From Ruminococcus sp. (lineage in GTDB: Bacteria > Bacillota_A > Clostridia > Oscillospirales > Ruminococcaceae), in the NCBI GenBank assembly GCA_017480485.1, contig JAFVAN010000017.1, positions 1 to 51,407 on the forward strand: a DNA stretch of 51,407 nt, given 5' to 3'. Every line of letters starts with the position of its first letter. Within the stretch, counting starts at the first letter, position 1. Below are positions 1 to 10,484 of this stretch, piece after piece. The position numbers and the translations under genes are program-made. The notes beneath the pieces are model-generated. The model was given only the letters and a program-made list of their open reading frames with translations, made no database searches and had not been told where the DNA came from.

Positions 1-45
1 ATAGACGATTACTTCATTTCCATCATTTAACAGCAAAATGTGCAT

Positions 46-69
46 TTTGTCCGCACGTTTGTCCGCACG
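46..69. repeat. Tandem 12-bp direct repeat beside the att-like site
   Basis: TTTGTCCGCACG occurs twice head to tail (46-57 and 58-69), about 50 bp from the tRNA-like att core. Short direct repeats in this position resemble integrase arm-binding sites. That role is inferred; only the repeat is seen. Confidence 0.5.
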
Positions 70-116
70 ATTTTCATAAACCGCGCAGATGCGAGGATTT
101 CGTCAAATGATTTTTC

Positions 117-139
117 TTCGAATCCCTCCTTCTCCGCCA
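117..139 (+). other. Probable att site: duplicated 3' end of a tRNA-Ser gene
   Basis: The bases run from TTCGAATCC to TTCTCCGCCA, matching the T-loop, 3' T-stem, acceptor strand and CCA of a bacterial tRNA-Ser. The 5' side of the T-stem should be GAGGG but is TTTTC, and no tRNA body lies upstream, so only the 3' end is present. A bare tRNA 3' end is what a tyrosine-recombinase element leaves at its distal junction. A terminator-like hairpin follows at once, as it would behind an intact tRNA. This places the element to the left of the window and ordinary chromosome to the right. Confidence 0.6.
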
Positions 140-144
140 AAGCT

Positions 145-186
145 AAAAGCCCAATATTGCGTATTTTGCGTAATATCGGGCTTTTT
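145..186 (+). terminator. Intrinsic terminator behind the tRNA-Ser remnant
   Basis: AAAAGCCC and GGGCTTTTT close a long, slightly imperfect AT-rich stem around a TATTTT loop, ending in five T. It lies a few bases after the tRNA 3' end and probably ended the tRNA transcript before integration. Confidence 0.6.
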
Positions 187-283
187 ATGGTATTTGGCAT
201 AAAATAAAAATTACGCATTATGTATAAACAATACCTGTTTTTTATAAAAACTGGACTCGAAAACTGGACACGTCCGGACAACG

Positions 284-314
284 AAAGAGCCACCGATCAC
301 TCGGCAGCTCTTTT
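284..314. terminator. Hairpin with T-run, possible terminator
   Basis: AAAGAGC-ca-CCGA pairs with TCGG-ca-GCTCTTT around a four-base loop. The plus strand ends in four T, the minus strand in three. It lies just past the stop of the small minus-strand reading frame at 332-385, so it could end a transcript from either side. Confidence 0.5.
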
Positions 315-331
315 GTTGTGTAGCCCCTTTA

Positions 332-385
332 TTACTTATACTGCTCAATAGCCTTTGCCGATCTAGTTACTTTCTTTGTAGGCAT
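332..385 (-). CDS. Possible 17-residue peptide, unknown
   Basis: A short frame reading MPTKKVTRSAKAIEQYK ends just before the hairpin at 284-314 on the same strand. A purine-rich GGGGGG stretch lies 8-9 bases before its ATG. The peptide is lysine-rich and has no recognisable domain. It may be a small peptide gene or the decayed edge of a longer gene near the integration site. The rest of 1-476 shows no other convincing gene. Confidence 0.2.
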   Translation of the reverse strand: MPTKKVTRSAKAIEQYK

Positions 386-476
386 TATTAAATCCCCCCC
401 AAAAAAACTCCTAATCAGATAGTCCGTAGTTGTGTTGAACATTTGCGCCGTGCACCGAGGCCGCACAGGAGGGCAT

Positions 477-1238
477 ATGAAATACTTTGAATTCGGAAGG
501 GAAAACAAGACCACTCTGCTGCTGCTGCACGGAGCGGACACCACTTGGCAGCTTAGCTTTCAGCCCTTTATTGATGCTGCAAAAAGTAAATACCACATCA
601 TTGCCGTGGCAGAGGACGGCTTTAATCCCGATGAGCCCGAGGTCGATGCGATCAGTGTGATCGACGAGGCACAAAAAATAGCCGAATATCTTGTGGAGAA
701 TTTTGACGGAAGGGTGGATATCATCCTCGGCGAGTCCCTTGGCGGGATGATAATGACCGAGCTGCTGCTTGACTCGCGCATAAGCGTCCGCACGGCCATT
801 GCCGACGGCTTCACGATCCTTGAATACCCCCGATTCAGGCACGACCTGCCAAAAAGGCTTTTTGCATCCTTGATAGCAGGCCTCGAGCGTTTTGCCTTTA
901 GGCACACCCGCCTGTTCGGCAGGATACTCGGCGAGGACGTCGGCTCGATGCTTTACAAGGATGCTTCAAAACAGACCCTCTTCGCCTTGGAATATTCCAT
1001 GATGCCGTACCGCTACAAGCTGGAGGCGTTCAACAGGGCAGATACCTATCTCTGGCACGGAGAGAAGGAGCCGGGCCTGAGGCACGTCCTGAAAAAGGTA
1101 GATCGCACAAAGTATCACTTCGTCCACAGGGTATTTTTGAACAGGGGCCACGGCTCGCTGCTTCGGGAGCCAAGGCGGCTGCTGTACGAGGTGGACCGTG
1201 CCTTCAAGGGCTATAAGGGCAGGTCAAAAACAAAATAA
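477..1238 (+). CDS. Alpha/beta-hydrolase family protein
   Basis: A 253-residue cytosolic protein with the alpha/beta-hydrolase layout. LLLLHG (residues 14-19) forms the oxyanion-side strand, GESLGG (85-90) is the nucleophile elbow with Ser87, and RGHG supplies a candidate catalytic His225. The acid is probably one of the glutamates in HGEKE (194-199). The start was chosen because AGGAGGG lies 3-9 bases before this ATG; an earlier in-frame ATG at 432 lacks such a site. The family covers esterases, lipases and peptidases, and nothing here points to a substrate. Confidence 0.8.
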   Translation: MKYFEFGRENKTTLLLLHGADTTWQLSFQPFIDAAKSKYHIIAVAEDGFNPDEPEVDAISVIDEAQKIAEYLVENFDGRVDIILGESLGGMIMTELLLDSRISVRTAIADGFTILEYPRFRHDLPKRLFASLIAGLERFAFRHTRLFGRILGEDVGSMLYKDASKQTLFALEYSMMPYRYKLEAFNRADTYLWHGEKEPGLRHVLKKVDRTKYHFVHRVFLNRGHGSLLREPRRLLYEVDRAFKGYKGRSKTK

Positions 1239-1368
1239 AAACGCCTCGGGTCAGATGGATAATTTCACCTGCTTTTCATATTTGATTAAAGTCTGTTTAA
1301 GGTAGGGGGAATATAATAGGATCAGAAAAGGAGAGCGGCGCTCTTCAAACCGAAAGGGGAACGATCCT

Positions 1369-2763
1369 ATGAAAAACACTACCAAAAGATCTATAATAAC
1401 AATAGCAGTCATTTCGATGCTGGTGCTGGCGGCCTGCGGGAATGCCGAGGAAAGCAGCACTGCCGAGACAACGACTACCACAGCAGCCACAACGACCGCT
1501 GCCTCCTCCGAGGCGGAGACCGAGCAGACAACGACCACACAGGCCGCCGAGGAGGCCCCCGAGGAAACAGAGGCCGCCCCTGAGGCAGAGCCCGAGGCCG
1601 ATGAAGAGAGCGAAGAGGCCGACACCGTTGACGCGGGCGTCTCGGACATCAAGATACTTGAGGCCGACGCCGACAACCCGGAGCTCACCTCGGGCAGCGC
1701 CACCGTCACCATCGGCAACAAGCAGATCGACTTAAGCGGGGCCTACATCATCGACGGCGTTAACGTTGAGCTCACGGGCGGCACCTACACAAGCTCCGAG
1801 AGCGACCAGAACGTGTTTCTGGTCATCAACGGCGGCTCGCTGAAAATATCCAATGCCGAGATCGTAAAGACGGGCGACGCCTCAACTAACGACTCCCAGC
1901 GCAGCGCCGATGTCTCGGACGACTACAATTTCTACGGGATAAATTCCGTCATTCTGGTGGTGGGCGAAGGCAGCACCGCAGAGCTCACCGACTGCACCAT
2001 AACCTCTGATTGCAGCGGAGCAAACGCAGTCTTTGCCACAGCGGGCGGCGAGGCGGATGTCTCCAACGTTCAGATAACCACCACAGGCAATTCCTCCCGT
2101 GGAGTTTACGCCACCTACGAGGGCGTTATCAATGCGGACCACGTTGACATCACCACCGGCGGCGCCCACTGCGCCCCCATCGCCACCGACCGCGGCGGCG
2201 GATATGTGACGGTCACCAACTCCACTGTTCAGTGCTCGGGCGACGGCAGCCCCTGCATCTACTCCACAGGTGACATCACCGTCGAGAACGTGATAGGCGT
2301 TTCCACAGGCGCTCAGGCGGCGGTCATCGAGGGCAAGAACTCCATCACTATGACCGACTGCGACTTCACCGTCAGCGGCGGCAACAACGGCGTGATGCTT
2401 TATCAGAGTATGTCGGGAGACGCAGCCGACAGTGACGCCACCGCCAGCTGCTCCACCCTCACCATGAGCGGCACCACCATCCGCAACGGCACCGATGGGC
2501 CAATGTTCTACATCACCAACACCACCTCGGTGATAAACATAAACGGCGGCAACAGCCTTGAATGCCAAAACGGCCAGCTGGTAAGCGCCGCTACGGGCCG
2601 CTGGGGCTCCGATGGCAGCAACGGCGGCAGCCTCTCGCTGAACATCACAGGCGACAGCATCGCCGACAGCGTTTCGGCGGACGACATAAGCTCCGTTGCC
2701 GTAAACGTCCTTGACGGCGGTCAGTTCACGGGCGAGACCTCGGGAGAGGTCATGGTCGGATAA
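1369..2763 (+). CDS. Surface lipoprotein with beta-helix-like repeats
   Basis: A 464-residue exported protein. The N-terminus is a lipoprotein signal with lipobox LAAC (Cys23). A Thr-, Glu- and Ala-rich spacer (about 24-100) would carry the domain across the cell wall. The remainder is a Gly/Asn/Thr-rich series of short strands (for example VTNSTVQCSGDG) with the periodicity of a right-handed parallel beta-helix, as in polysaccharide-active or adhesive surface proteins. No catalytic motif was recognised. GAAAGGGG precedes the ATG. A strong bidirectional terminator follows, so it is probably transcribed alone. Confidence 0.75.
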   Translation: MKNTTKRSIITIAVISMLVLAACGNAEESSTAETTTTTAATTTAASSEAETEQTTTTQAAEEAPEETEAAPEAEPEADEESEEADTVDAGVSDIKILEADADNPELTSGSATVTIGNKQIDLSGAYIIDGVNVELTGGTYTSSESDQNVFLVINGGSLKISNAEIVKTGDASTNDSQRSADVSDDYNFYGINSVILVVGEGSTAELTDCTITSDCSGANAVFATAGGEADVSNVQITTTGNSSRGVYATYEGVINADHVDITTGGAHCAPIATDRGGGYVTVTNSTVQCSGDGSPCIYSTGDITVENVIGVSTGAQAAVIEGKNSITMTDCDFTVSGGNNGVMLYQSMSGDAADSDATASCSTLTMSGTTIRNGTDGPMFYITNTTSVININGGNSLECQNGQLVSAATGRWGSDGSNGGSLSLNITGDSIADSVSADDISSVAVNVLDGGQFTGETSGEVMVG

Positions 2764-2782
2764 GGATGACCCATAATGAGCG

Positions 2783-2825
2783 AAAACGGTACCTCACCCC
2801 CTGCGGGATGAGGTACCGTTTTTTT
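2783..2825. terminator. Bidirectional terminator between convergent genes
   Basis: CGGTACCTCA pairs perfectly with TGAGGTACCG around a 12-base loop. Seven T follow on the plus strand and four on the minus strand. It serves the lipoprotein gene and the convergent beta-galactosidase gene. Confidence 0.9.
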
Positions 2826-2837
2826 GTCGTAATTCGC

Positions 2838-5834
<2,997 letters not shown>

Positions 5835-5835
5835 T

Positions 5836-5870
5836 TATGATATCATATCACATATCCCGCCCTTTTGCAA
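5836..5870 (-). promoter_or_regulatory. lacZ promoter with palindrome over the -10
   Basis: On the minus strand the -35 TTGCAA (5865-5870) is 17 bp from the -10 TATGAT (5842-5847). The -10 is half of a perfect 12-bp palindrome TATGATATCATA (5836-5847), a possible repressor site. Confidence 0.65.
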
Positions 5871-5918
5871 GAGTGTGGAGAAAAAAACCTCAGGGGTCGA
5901 AATTCTTTTTAATTATGC

Positions 5919-5947
5919 TTTACTTTTTTAACAAAGTATGATATAAT
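5919..5947 (+). promoter_or_regulatory. Promoter for the EAL-domain gene
   Basis: -35 TTTACT (5919-5924), 17-bp spacer, -10 TATAAT (5942-5947), about 55 bp before the start codon. It is divergent from the lacZ promoter. Confidence 0.65.
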
Positions 5948-6001
5948 TATATCTGTATATAAATACAGCCCTGCGGGGCTTTGTGACAGGAAGATCAAGC
6001 C

Positions 6002-8116
6002 ATGGCTGATGCTATTACAAGAAAGAAAAAAAGAAAAAAATATCTTAAGCTCGGGAAAAACAGGTGGTGGCTCTCCATCCTGCTGTTCCTGCTGGTCTCG
6101 GCGGTCTCGGCGCTGCTGCTGCTGTTCTTTGTCGGCACGGTGCTTTTTTTCACCGTTGATACGGGGATCGTGAACGAGTACGAGGAAAAGCAGGTGCTCA
6201 TCAGGCTGGCAAAGCGGGGCCTGGCGGGAGAGAGCGACCCCTATGCCGTTTTTGACGAGGCGGGCATGACCTACTTCATCAAGGACAAGGATGGCAACAT
6301 CGTCCACTCCTTTGGCGAAAACACCTGCGGTGAGAGCGGAGAGACCTACTTCCTTGATCTTGACTCGCTTATGGATGAGAACGGGGAGAGCGTGCTTGAC
6401 GACAAGGGCGAGCCCGTGGCCTCAGAGAAAAGTACCTCCATCATCCTGCACCCCGACACCGAAGACCCTGTCCTCGCGGGAGACGATGGCGGCGGCATAT
6501 CTATCGGGTTCCAGGAGCTGCTGAAAAGGACCTTCAAAATATTCTATAACACCGCTGGAGAGGATACCCTTGACGAAAGTGTGCGCATGGAGCTGCCTAT
6601 CTGGGAGGAGCTGGAGCTGGAGGACGGCAGCAGGCTTTTCTTCAGGGCCGTTATCTCCCTGAAGGACACCGACCTTGTGCTGTTCGTGCTGATGTTTTTG
6701 AGCGCGGCGCTGATCTTTGCCATCGTGTTCATCATAATGATAATCAATGCCATCACCTCGGCCGTGCACCAGCGGAAGGTCAATAAGCTGTTCTTCACCG
6801 ATATGCAGACCAAGGGCCGCAACTGGATGTGGTTCATCTTCCGCTCCGAGCAGACCCTGAGGAAGATAAGGAACGCCAAAAAGACCTACGCCCTTATTGA
6901 TCTGGAGCTCACGGGCTACAGGCGCTACTGCATCTGTCATTCCCTTGACGACGGCGAGGCGAGGCTCACCGAGACCCATCAGGCCCTGAACACCATGGTG
7001 ACCAAAAAGGAGCTCTGCGCCCACAGCGCCGAGGACCGCTTTGCCCTGCTGCTGAACTACACCGACGTTGATGCCCTTGATAAGAGGATAAACGCCATGC
7101 TCTCGGGCCTTGGCTCAGTGGGCGGCGCCCACAGCTTTGTGTTCCACGCGGGTGTCTTCCTGATCGAGAAGTCCCGGGGCGGCGGCCTCTTCGGAAGGCG
7201 GAAGTATGTTGACATCGAGAGCGACTACAACAACGCCTGCAATGCCCGCGCCACTCTCGACAGCCGCAGCGAGTCCGCGGCAGCCTGGTTCGACGACAAG
7301 CTGGTGGAGGACCAGAGGTGGGAGGATACCGTTACAGAGCTGCAGCAGCGGGCCCTTGCCAACGAGGAATTCATAGTCTACTACCAGCCGAAATATGATC
7401 CCCGCACAGGGGAGCTCCGAGGCGCCGAGGCACTTATCCGCTGGCAGTCCCCCGAGTACGGCTTCATCACCCCCTATAAATTTATCCCCATCTTCGAGAA
7501 GAATGGCTTTATCACCGAGATCGACCACTATATGATAAGCCACGTTGCCCGCGACCAGCGCCGCTGGCTGGATATGGGCTATAAGTGCGTGCCTGTGTCC
7601 GTAAATGTCTCCCGCGCCCACTTCATCGAGCCGGACCTGGCCGAGCAGATACGCGACATGATCGACAACTACGGCACCCCCCACGAGCTCATTGAGATCG
7701 AGCTTACCGAGAGCGCCTTCTTCGACGACAAGAACGCCATGATTCACACCATCACAAAGCTTAAGGAATACGGCTTCGCGGTGTCTATGGACGACTTCGG
7801 CTCTGGCTATTCCTCCCTTAATTCTCTGAAGGATATGCCTCTGGACGTGCTGAAGCTGGATGCCGAGTTCTTCCGGGGAGAGGCCGCAGGCACCGACCGC
7901 GGCGAGATAGTCGTCTCCGAGGCCATCAAGCTTGCGAAGAGCCTGAATATGCGCACCGTCGCCGAGGGCGTTGAGATCAAGGACCAGGTGGACTTCCTTG
8001 CCACTCAGGGCTGCGATATGATACAGGGCTATTACTTCGCCAAGCCCATGCCCGGCAGCGAGTACGAGGAGAAAATGAAAAACGGCAAGGCTGACGCCGC
8101 TGTCGGAGAGGCGTAA
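6002..8116 (+). CDS. Membrane-bound cyclic-di-GMP phosphodiesterase (EAL domain)
   Basis: A 704-residue protein with a basic N-terminus, a membrane segment (about 24-50), an extracytoplasmic region of some 170 residues, a second membrane segment (about 223-249), a GGDEF-like region and a C-terminal EAL domain. The EAL motif is intact (EALIRW, Glu476), as are SVNVSRAHF, EIELTES, DDFGSGYSS, VLKLD, AEGVE and the terminal QGYYFAKP, so phosphodiesterase activity is likely. The GGDEF-like region has no GG[DE]EF signature and is probably inactive or regulatory. The outer region would be the sensor; its ligand cannot be read. The gene appears monocistronic. Confidence 0.9.
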   Translation: MADAITRKKKRKKYLKLGKNRWWLSILLFLLVSAVSALLLLFFVGTVLFFTVDTGIVNEYEEKQVLIRLAKRGLAGESDPYAVFDEAGMTYFIKDKDGNIVHSFGENTCGESGETYFLDLDSLMDENGESVLDDKGEPVASEKSTSIILHPDTEDPVLAGDDGGGISIGFQELLKRTFKIFYNTAGEDTLDESVRMELPIWEELELEDGSRLFFRAVISLKDTDLVLFVLMFLSAALIFAIVFIIMIINAITSAVHQRKVNKLFFTDMQTKGRNWMWFIFRSEQTLRKIRNAKKTYALIDLELTGYRRYCICHSLDDGEARLTETHQALNTMVTKKELCAHSAEDRFALLLNYTDVDALDKRINAMLSGLGSVGGAHSFVFHAGVFLIEKSRGGGLFGRRKYVDIESDYNNACNARATLDSRSESAAAWFDDKLVEDQRWEDTVTELQQRALANEEFIVYYQPKYDPRTGELRGAEALIRWQSPEYGFITPYKFIPIFEKNGFITEIDHYMISHVARDQRRWLDMGYKCVPVSVNVSRAHFIEPDLAEQIRDMIDNYGTPHELIEIELTESAFFDDKNAMIHTITKLKEYGFAVSMDDFGSGYSSLNSLKDMPLDVLKLDAEFFRGEAAGTDRGEIVVSEAIKLAKSLNMRTVAEGVEIKDQVDFLATQGCDMIQGYYFAKPMPGSEYEEKMKNGKADAAVGEA

Positions 8117-8227
8117 AAGGGCTTCCCCGCAGCTTCTCTTTGGTGCAAAGTTTTCATAGACGACCACTTGGGTCATGGTAGAGTCACCGTATCGCGAGGG
8201 AGCCCCTGCACATTACACCGTTGTAAA

Positions 8228-8260
8228 CGAGCTTGCGAGTGCTCACGCGACCTGCGCCGT
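8228..8260 (+). repeat. 33-bp repeat, copy 1
   Basis: This stretch, beginning CGAGCTTGCGAG, matches 49081-49113 at 30 of 33 positions. Both copies are intergenic. Otherwise 8117-8272 holds no gene. Confidence 0.6.
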
Positions 8261-8272
8261 GCGCGCTAACAC

Positions 8273-8301
8273 TTGACTTCACTGCCAATATATGTTATAA
8301 T
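8273..8301 (+). promoter_or_regulatory. Promoter for the small gene and probably the RT unit
   Basis: TTGACT (8273-8278), 17-bp spacer, TATAAT (8296-8301), about 90 bp before the gene at 8390. No second strong promoter is visible before the reverse transcriptase, so this one may drive gene, structured RNA and RT together. Confidence 0.75.
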
Positions 8302-8389
8302 TTAACCGACCTAATTATTAGCCGAGCGAAGGATGCGGCGGAAAGGTTTTCCCCGCCGTCGGCTCTCATTACAAAAAGGAGGTATCATC

Positions 8390-8908
8390 ATGGGCTTATT
8401 CTCTAAGCTTCTTGGCGGCGGCGCCGAGAAGGCAGCAAAGGACCTTTTCAACGAGTTCTGGAAGGAGGCGGGCGGCCAGCCTGTCCCCGAGGACGGCCCC
8501 TCCCAGCCCCAGCAGAGCGCTCCCGCTCAGCAGGCAGCCCCTGCACAGCCTGCTCCCGCAGGACCCTCGGGCTTTTCCTGGGGCCCCACGATGCCCGACG
8601 AGGAGAACCAGTTCTCCTTCGGCGGCGCCTATCACGAGTATTTCGAGCAGATCTACCGCGCAGAATTTCCCGCCTATCAGCTGGACAAGCGGTTCTCTCC
8701 CAACGGCAACGCCACGGTGTTCACCTTCACAAGGGACGGCAGAAAGGCCCTTGTGGTGGAGCTCATCTCCGAGAGGAGCAACCCCTATAAGGTAAGGCGC
8801 GACTGCCAGAAGGAGGGCGTGGCCTACCTGCGCTTCTACTACGACCACCACGGCTGGTGGAACACCAGAAGATATGTGGTAGAGCGCACAGGCAGAGCCT
8901 TGGGCTGA
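8390..8908 (+). CDS. Small protein of unknown function upstream of the RT
   Basis: A 172-residue protein not recognised as a named family. It begins MGLFSKLLGGGAEKAAKDLF, probably amphipathic, followed by a Pro/Gln/Ala-rich linker (about 30-65) and a compact C-terminal domain of about 100 residues. That domain reads GRKALVVELISER, then RRDCQKEGVAYLRFYYDHHGWWNTR. The hydrophobic strand ending in a glutamate, followed by a charged helix and a strand, is loosely like a PD-(D/E)XK nuclease fold, but no full motif is seen. The start is fixed by AAAGGAGG before ATG 8390. It sits between a strong promoter and the structured segment and RT, so a functional link is possible but unproven. Confidence 0.75.
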   Translation: MGLFSKLLGGGAEKAAKDLFNEFWKEAGGQPVPEDGPSQPQQSAPAQQAAPAQPAPAGPSGFSWGPTMPDEENQFSFGGAYHEYFEQIYRAEFPAYQLDKRFSPNGNATVFTFTRDGRKALVVELISERSNPYKVRRDCQKEGVAYLRFYYDHHGWWNTRRYVVERTGRALG

Positions 8909-8926
8909 TAAGGCCAGTACAACGAT

Positions 8927-9066
8927 ATAAAAGCAGAAAGAGAACGCTTTGCGCCTGCGGCGGATCAGGCACAGGCCCCGAAACGGCTTCGCAGGCAGCC
9001 GCCTGTGTACGGTCTCGTACATCCAAGAATTTTCTTGGATTTAATTTCTTCTCTTTCTGCTTTTAT
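8927..9066 (+). ncRNA. Candidate structured RNA upstream of the RT, bounded by an 18-bp inverted repeat
   Basis: An 18-base arm (8927-8944, ATAAAAGCAGAAAGAGAA) is perfectly complementary to 9049-9066, 104 bases apart. Inside lie further perfect small stems: CGC/GCG (8945-8953), CCTG/CAGG (8954-8969), CACAGGC/GCCTGTG (8970-9007), GTAC/GTAC (9007-9020) and a 20-base palindrome ATCCAAGAA/TTCTTGGAT (9021-9040). A long closing repeat enclosing several stem-loops just before an RT gene recalls retron msr-msd RNAs and the structured RNAs of some defence RTs. It could also be an elaborate terminator for the gene at 8390, since T-rich bases follow the last stems. Transcription and function are inferred. 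Confidence 0.4.
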
Positions 9067-9090
9067 TATGCTTTGATGCAGGCGGAAGTC

Positions 9091-9139
9091 CCCCCCGCCG
9101 CAGGCGGCAGGGGCATATATACCCGCCCCGTGAACGGGG
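9091..9139 (+). repeat. Two GC-rich hairpins in the RT leader
   Basis: CCCC-CCGCC-gca-GGCGG-ca-GGGG (9091-9113) and CCCCG-tgaa-CGGGG (9126-9139) lie between the 140-base structure and the RT start. They loosely resemble the composite hairpin repeat elsewhere in the window but do not match its consensus. Confidence 0.5.
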
Positions 9140-9171
9140 GGCTTTCGAGCCTTATGAAGGGAGGCAGAGGT

Positions 9172-10368
9172 ATGTCGCTGCTTGACAGGCTCTCACAGGA
9201 GAGCGAGTGGCAGAGCTTTATTGAATACAAGTCCCGGCTGACAGCCAACAAGGGCTTTGTCAGGGAGCTTTGCGCCTTTGCGGAGAGCCGCGGCTATCTG
9301 CCTGTCTGCGAGGCCATTGAGGCGGGCGGCCCCTACCCCCTGCCCAAGCGGGCCGTCATCAGCAAAATGAGCTCGCAAAAGAAGCGGGTGGTCTATACCT
9401 ACCCCGAGGACTGGAATACGGTGCTAAAGCTCCTGACCTACCTGATGATTAGAAAACACGACGGCCTCTTTGCCGAGGGATTATATTCCTTTCGGGCGGG
9501 GCGCACTGCCAAGGACGCCGTCCGCCGCCTGACCCGCACCCGAGGCATATGGGATATGTGGTCATATAAGGTGGATGTCAGCAACTATTTCAACTCCGTT
9601 CCCACCGAGCGTCTGGTGCCGATGCTGGAGGGCGCCCTCTCGGACGACCCGAGGCTCACGGCCCTGCTGCGCGCCCTGCTGGAGGAGCCCTTTGTCCTCA
9701 GCGGGGGAGAGAGGATAAGGGAGGACAAGGGCATTATGGCGGGCACGCCCCTTTCTGCCTTTTATGCCAACCTCTACCTCTCGAAGCTGGACAGGCATTT
9801 TACAGAGCTCGGGGTGCCTTATGCCCGCTACTCGGATGATATCATCGTCTTCGGCAGGACCCGACAGGAGGCGGAGGCATATGCGGACTTTATCCGCGGC
9901 TTTCTCTCGGAGAGGGGCCTCAGTGTCAACCCCGAGAAGGAGAGCTTCACCGCCCCGGGGGAGAGCTGGTGCTTTCTGGGCTTTATCTGCGGGCGGGAAA
10001 AGATCGACATCGCCCCCGCCACGGTGAAGAAGCTAAAGCAGAAAATGCGCCGCAAGGCCCGTGCCCTTGCCCGCTGGAGCGCCCGCACAGGCGCAGGGGG
10101 CGAGAAGGCAGCCGCAGCCTTCATCCGCATCTTTGACCGCAAGCTGCTGCAAAGCCCACAGGACAACGACCTCAGCTGGAGCTGCTGGTTCTTCTCCGTC
10201 ATCACCACCGCCGACACCCTGCGGGAGCTGGACCGCTATGCTCGGGACTGCGTGCGGTTCCTTATCACAGGCAAGCGGACCAAGGCCCGCTACAGCGCCC
10301 GATATCAGGACCTCAAGGCCCTCGGCCTCCGCAGTCTGGTGAATGCCTATTATTCGGATCGTTCTTAA
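9172..10368 (+). CDS. Stand-alone reverse transcriptase
   Basis: A 398-residue RNA-directed DNA polymerase. Motifs in order: KKRVVYTYP, YSFRAGRTAKDAV, VDVSNYF (catalytic Asp135), GIMAGTPLSAFYANLYL, and ARYSDDIIVF with catalytic Asp222-Asp223; then FLGFICG and a basic KKLKQKMRRKARAL helix leading to a C-terminal region of about 110 residues. The palm is closest in style to group II intron-like RTs, but there is no endonuclease domain and no intron around it. The retron-type NAxxH and VTG signatures are absent. The start was chosen for GGGAGGCAG before ATG 9172, although the frame stays open back to 8857. Retron-like, unknown-group or defence RT roles remain possible. Confidence 0.85.
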   Translation: MSLLDRLSQESEWQSFIEYKSRLTANKGFVRELCAFAESRGYLPVCEAIEAGGPYPLPKRAVISKMSSQKKRVVYTYPEDWNTVLKLLTYLMIRKHDGLFAEGLYSFRAGRTAKDAVRRLTRTRGIWDMWSYKVDVSNYFNSVPTERLVPMLEGALSDDPRLTALLRALLEEPFVLSGGERIREDKGIMAGTPLSAFYANLYLSKLDRHFTELGVPYARYSDDIIVFGRTRQEAEAYADFIRGFLSERGLSVNPEKESFTAPGESWCFLGFICGREKIDIAPATVKKLKQKMRRKARALARWSARTGAGGEKAAAAFIRIFDRKLLQSPQDNDLSWSCWFFSVITTADTLRELDRYARDCVRFLITGKRTKARYSARYQDLKALGLRSLVNAYYSDRS

Positions 10369-10416
10369 GATCCCCGCTCTTATCAGGGCATTTTCGCACA
10401 CTGATATATAAAAGTC

Positions 10417-10445
10417 TTGCAATATATCCTCAGCTGTGATATAAT
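10417..10445 (+). promoter_or_regulatory. Promoter for the DUF975/CmpB-like gene
   Basis: TTGCAA (10417-10422), 17-bp spacer, TATAAT (10440-10445), 40 bp before the GTG start. Confidence 0.75.
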
Positions 10446-10484
10446 TGATTTAATTACATTATCCTCGCGAAAGGAGAGACCTCG

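Noticed and set aside
27..293. 88-residue minus-strand reading frame at the left edge
   Set aside because: Its AEKEGFE stretch is the antisense of the tRNA-Ser 3' end, a well-known source of false genes, and the rest crosses the terminator hairpin.
1251..1721. Serine/alanine-rich minus-strand frame opposite the lipoprotein spacer
   Set aside because: It is the shadow of the Thr/Glu-rich spacer codons, with no ribosome site or recognisable domain.
8857..9171. Long N-terminal extension of the RT
   Set aside because: The frame is open, but the encoded residues are low-complexity and the good ribosome site is at 9172. The extension would overlap the upstream gene in another frame.
9172..10368. 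Group II intron
   Set aside because: The RT is intron-like in style, but I found no intron RNA ends or domain V-like hairpin after the gene, and no endonuclease domain. The neighbours are not split.
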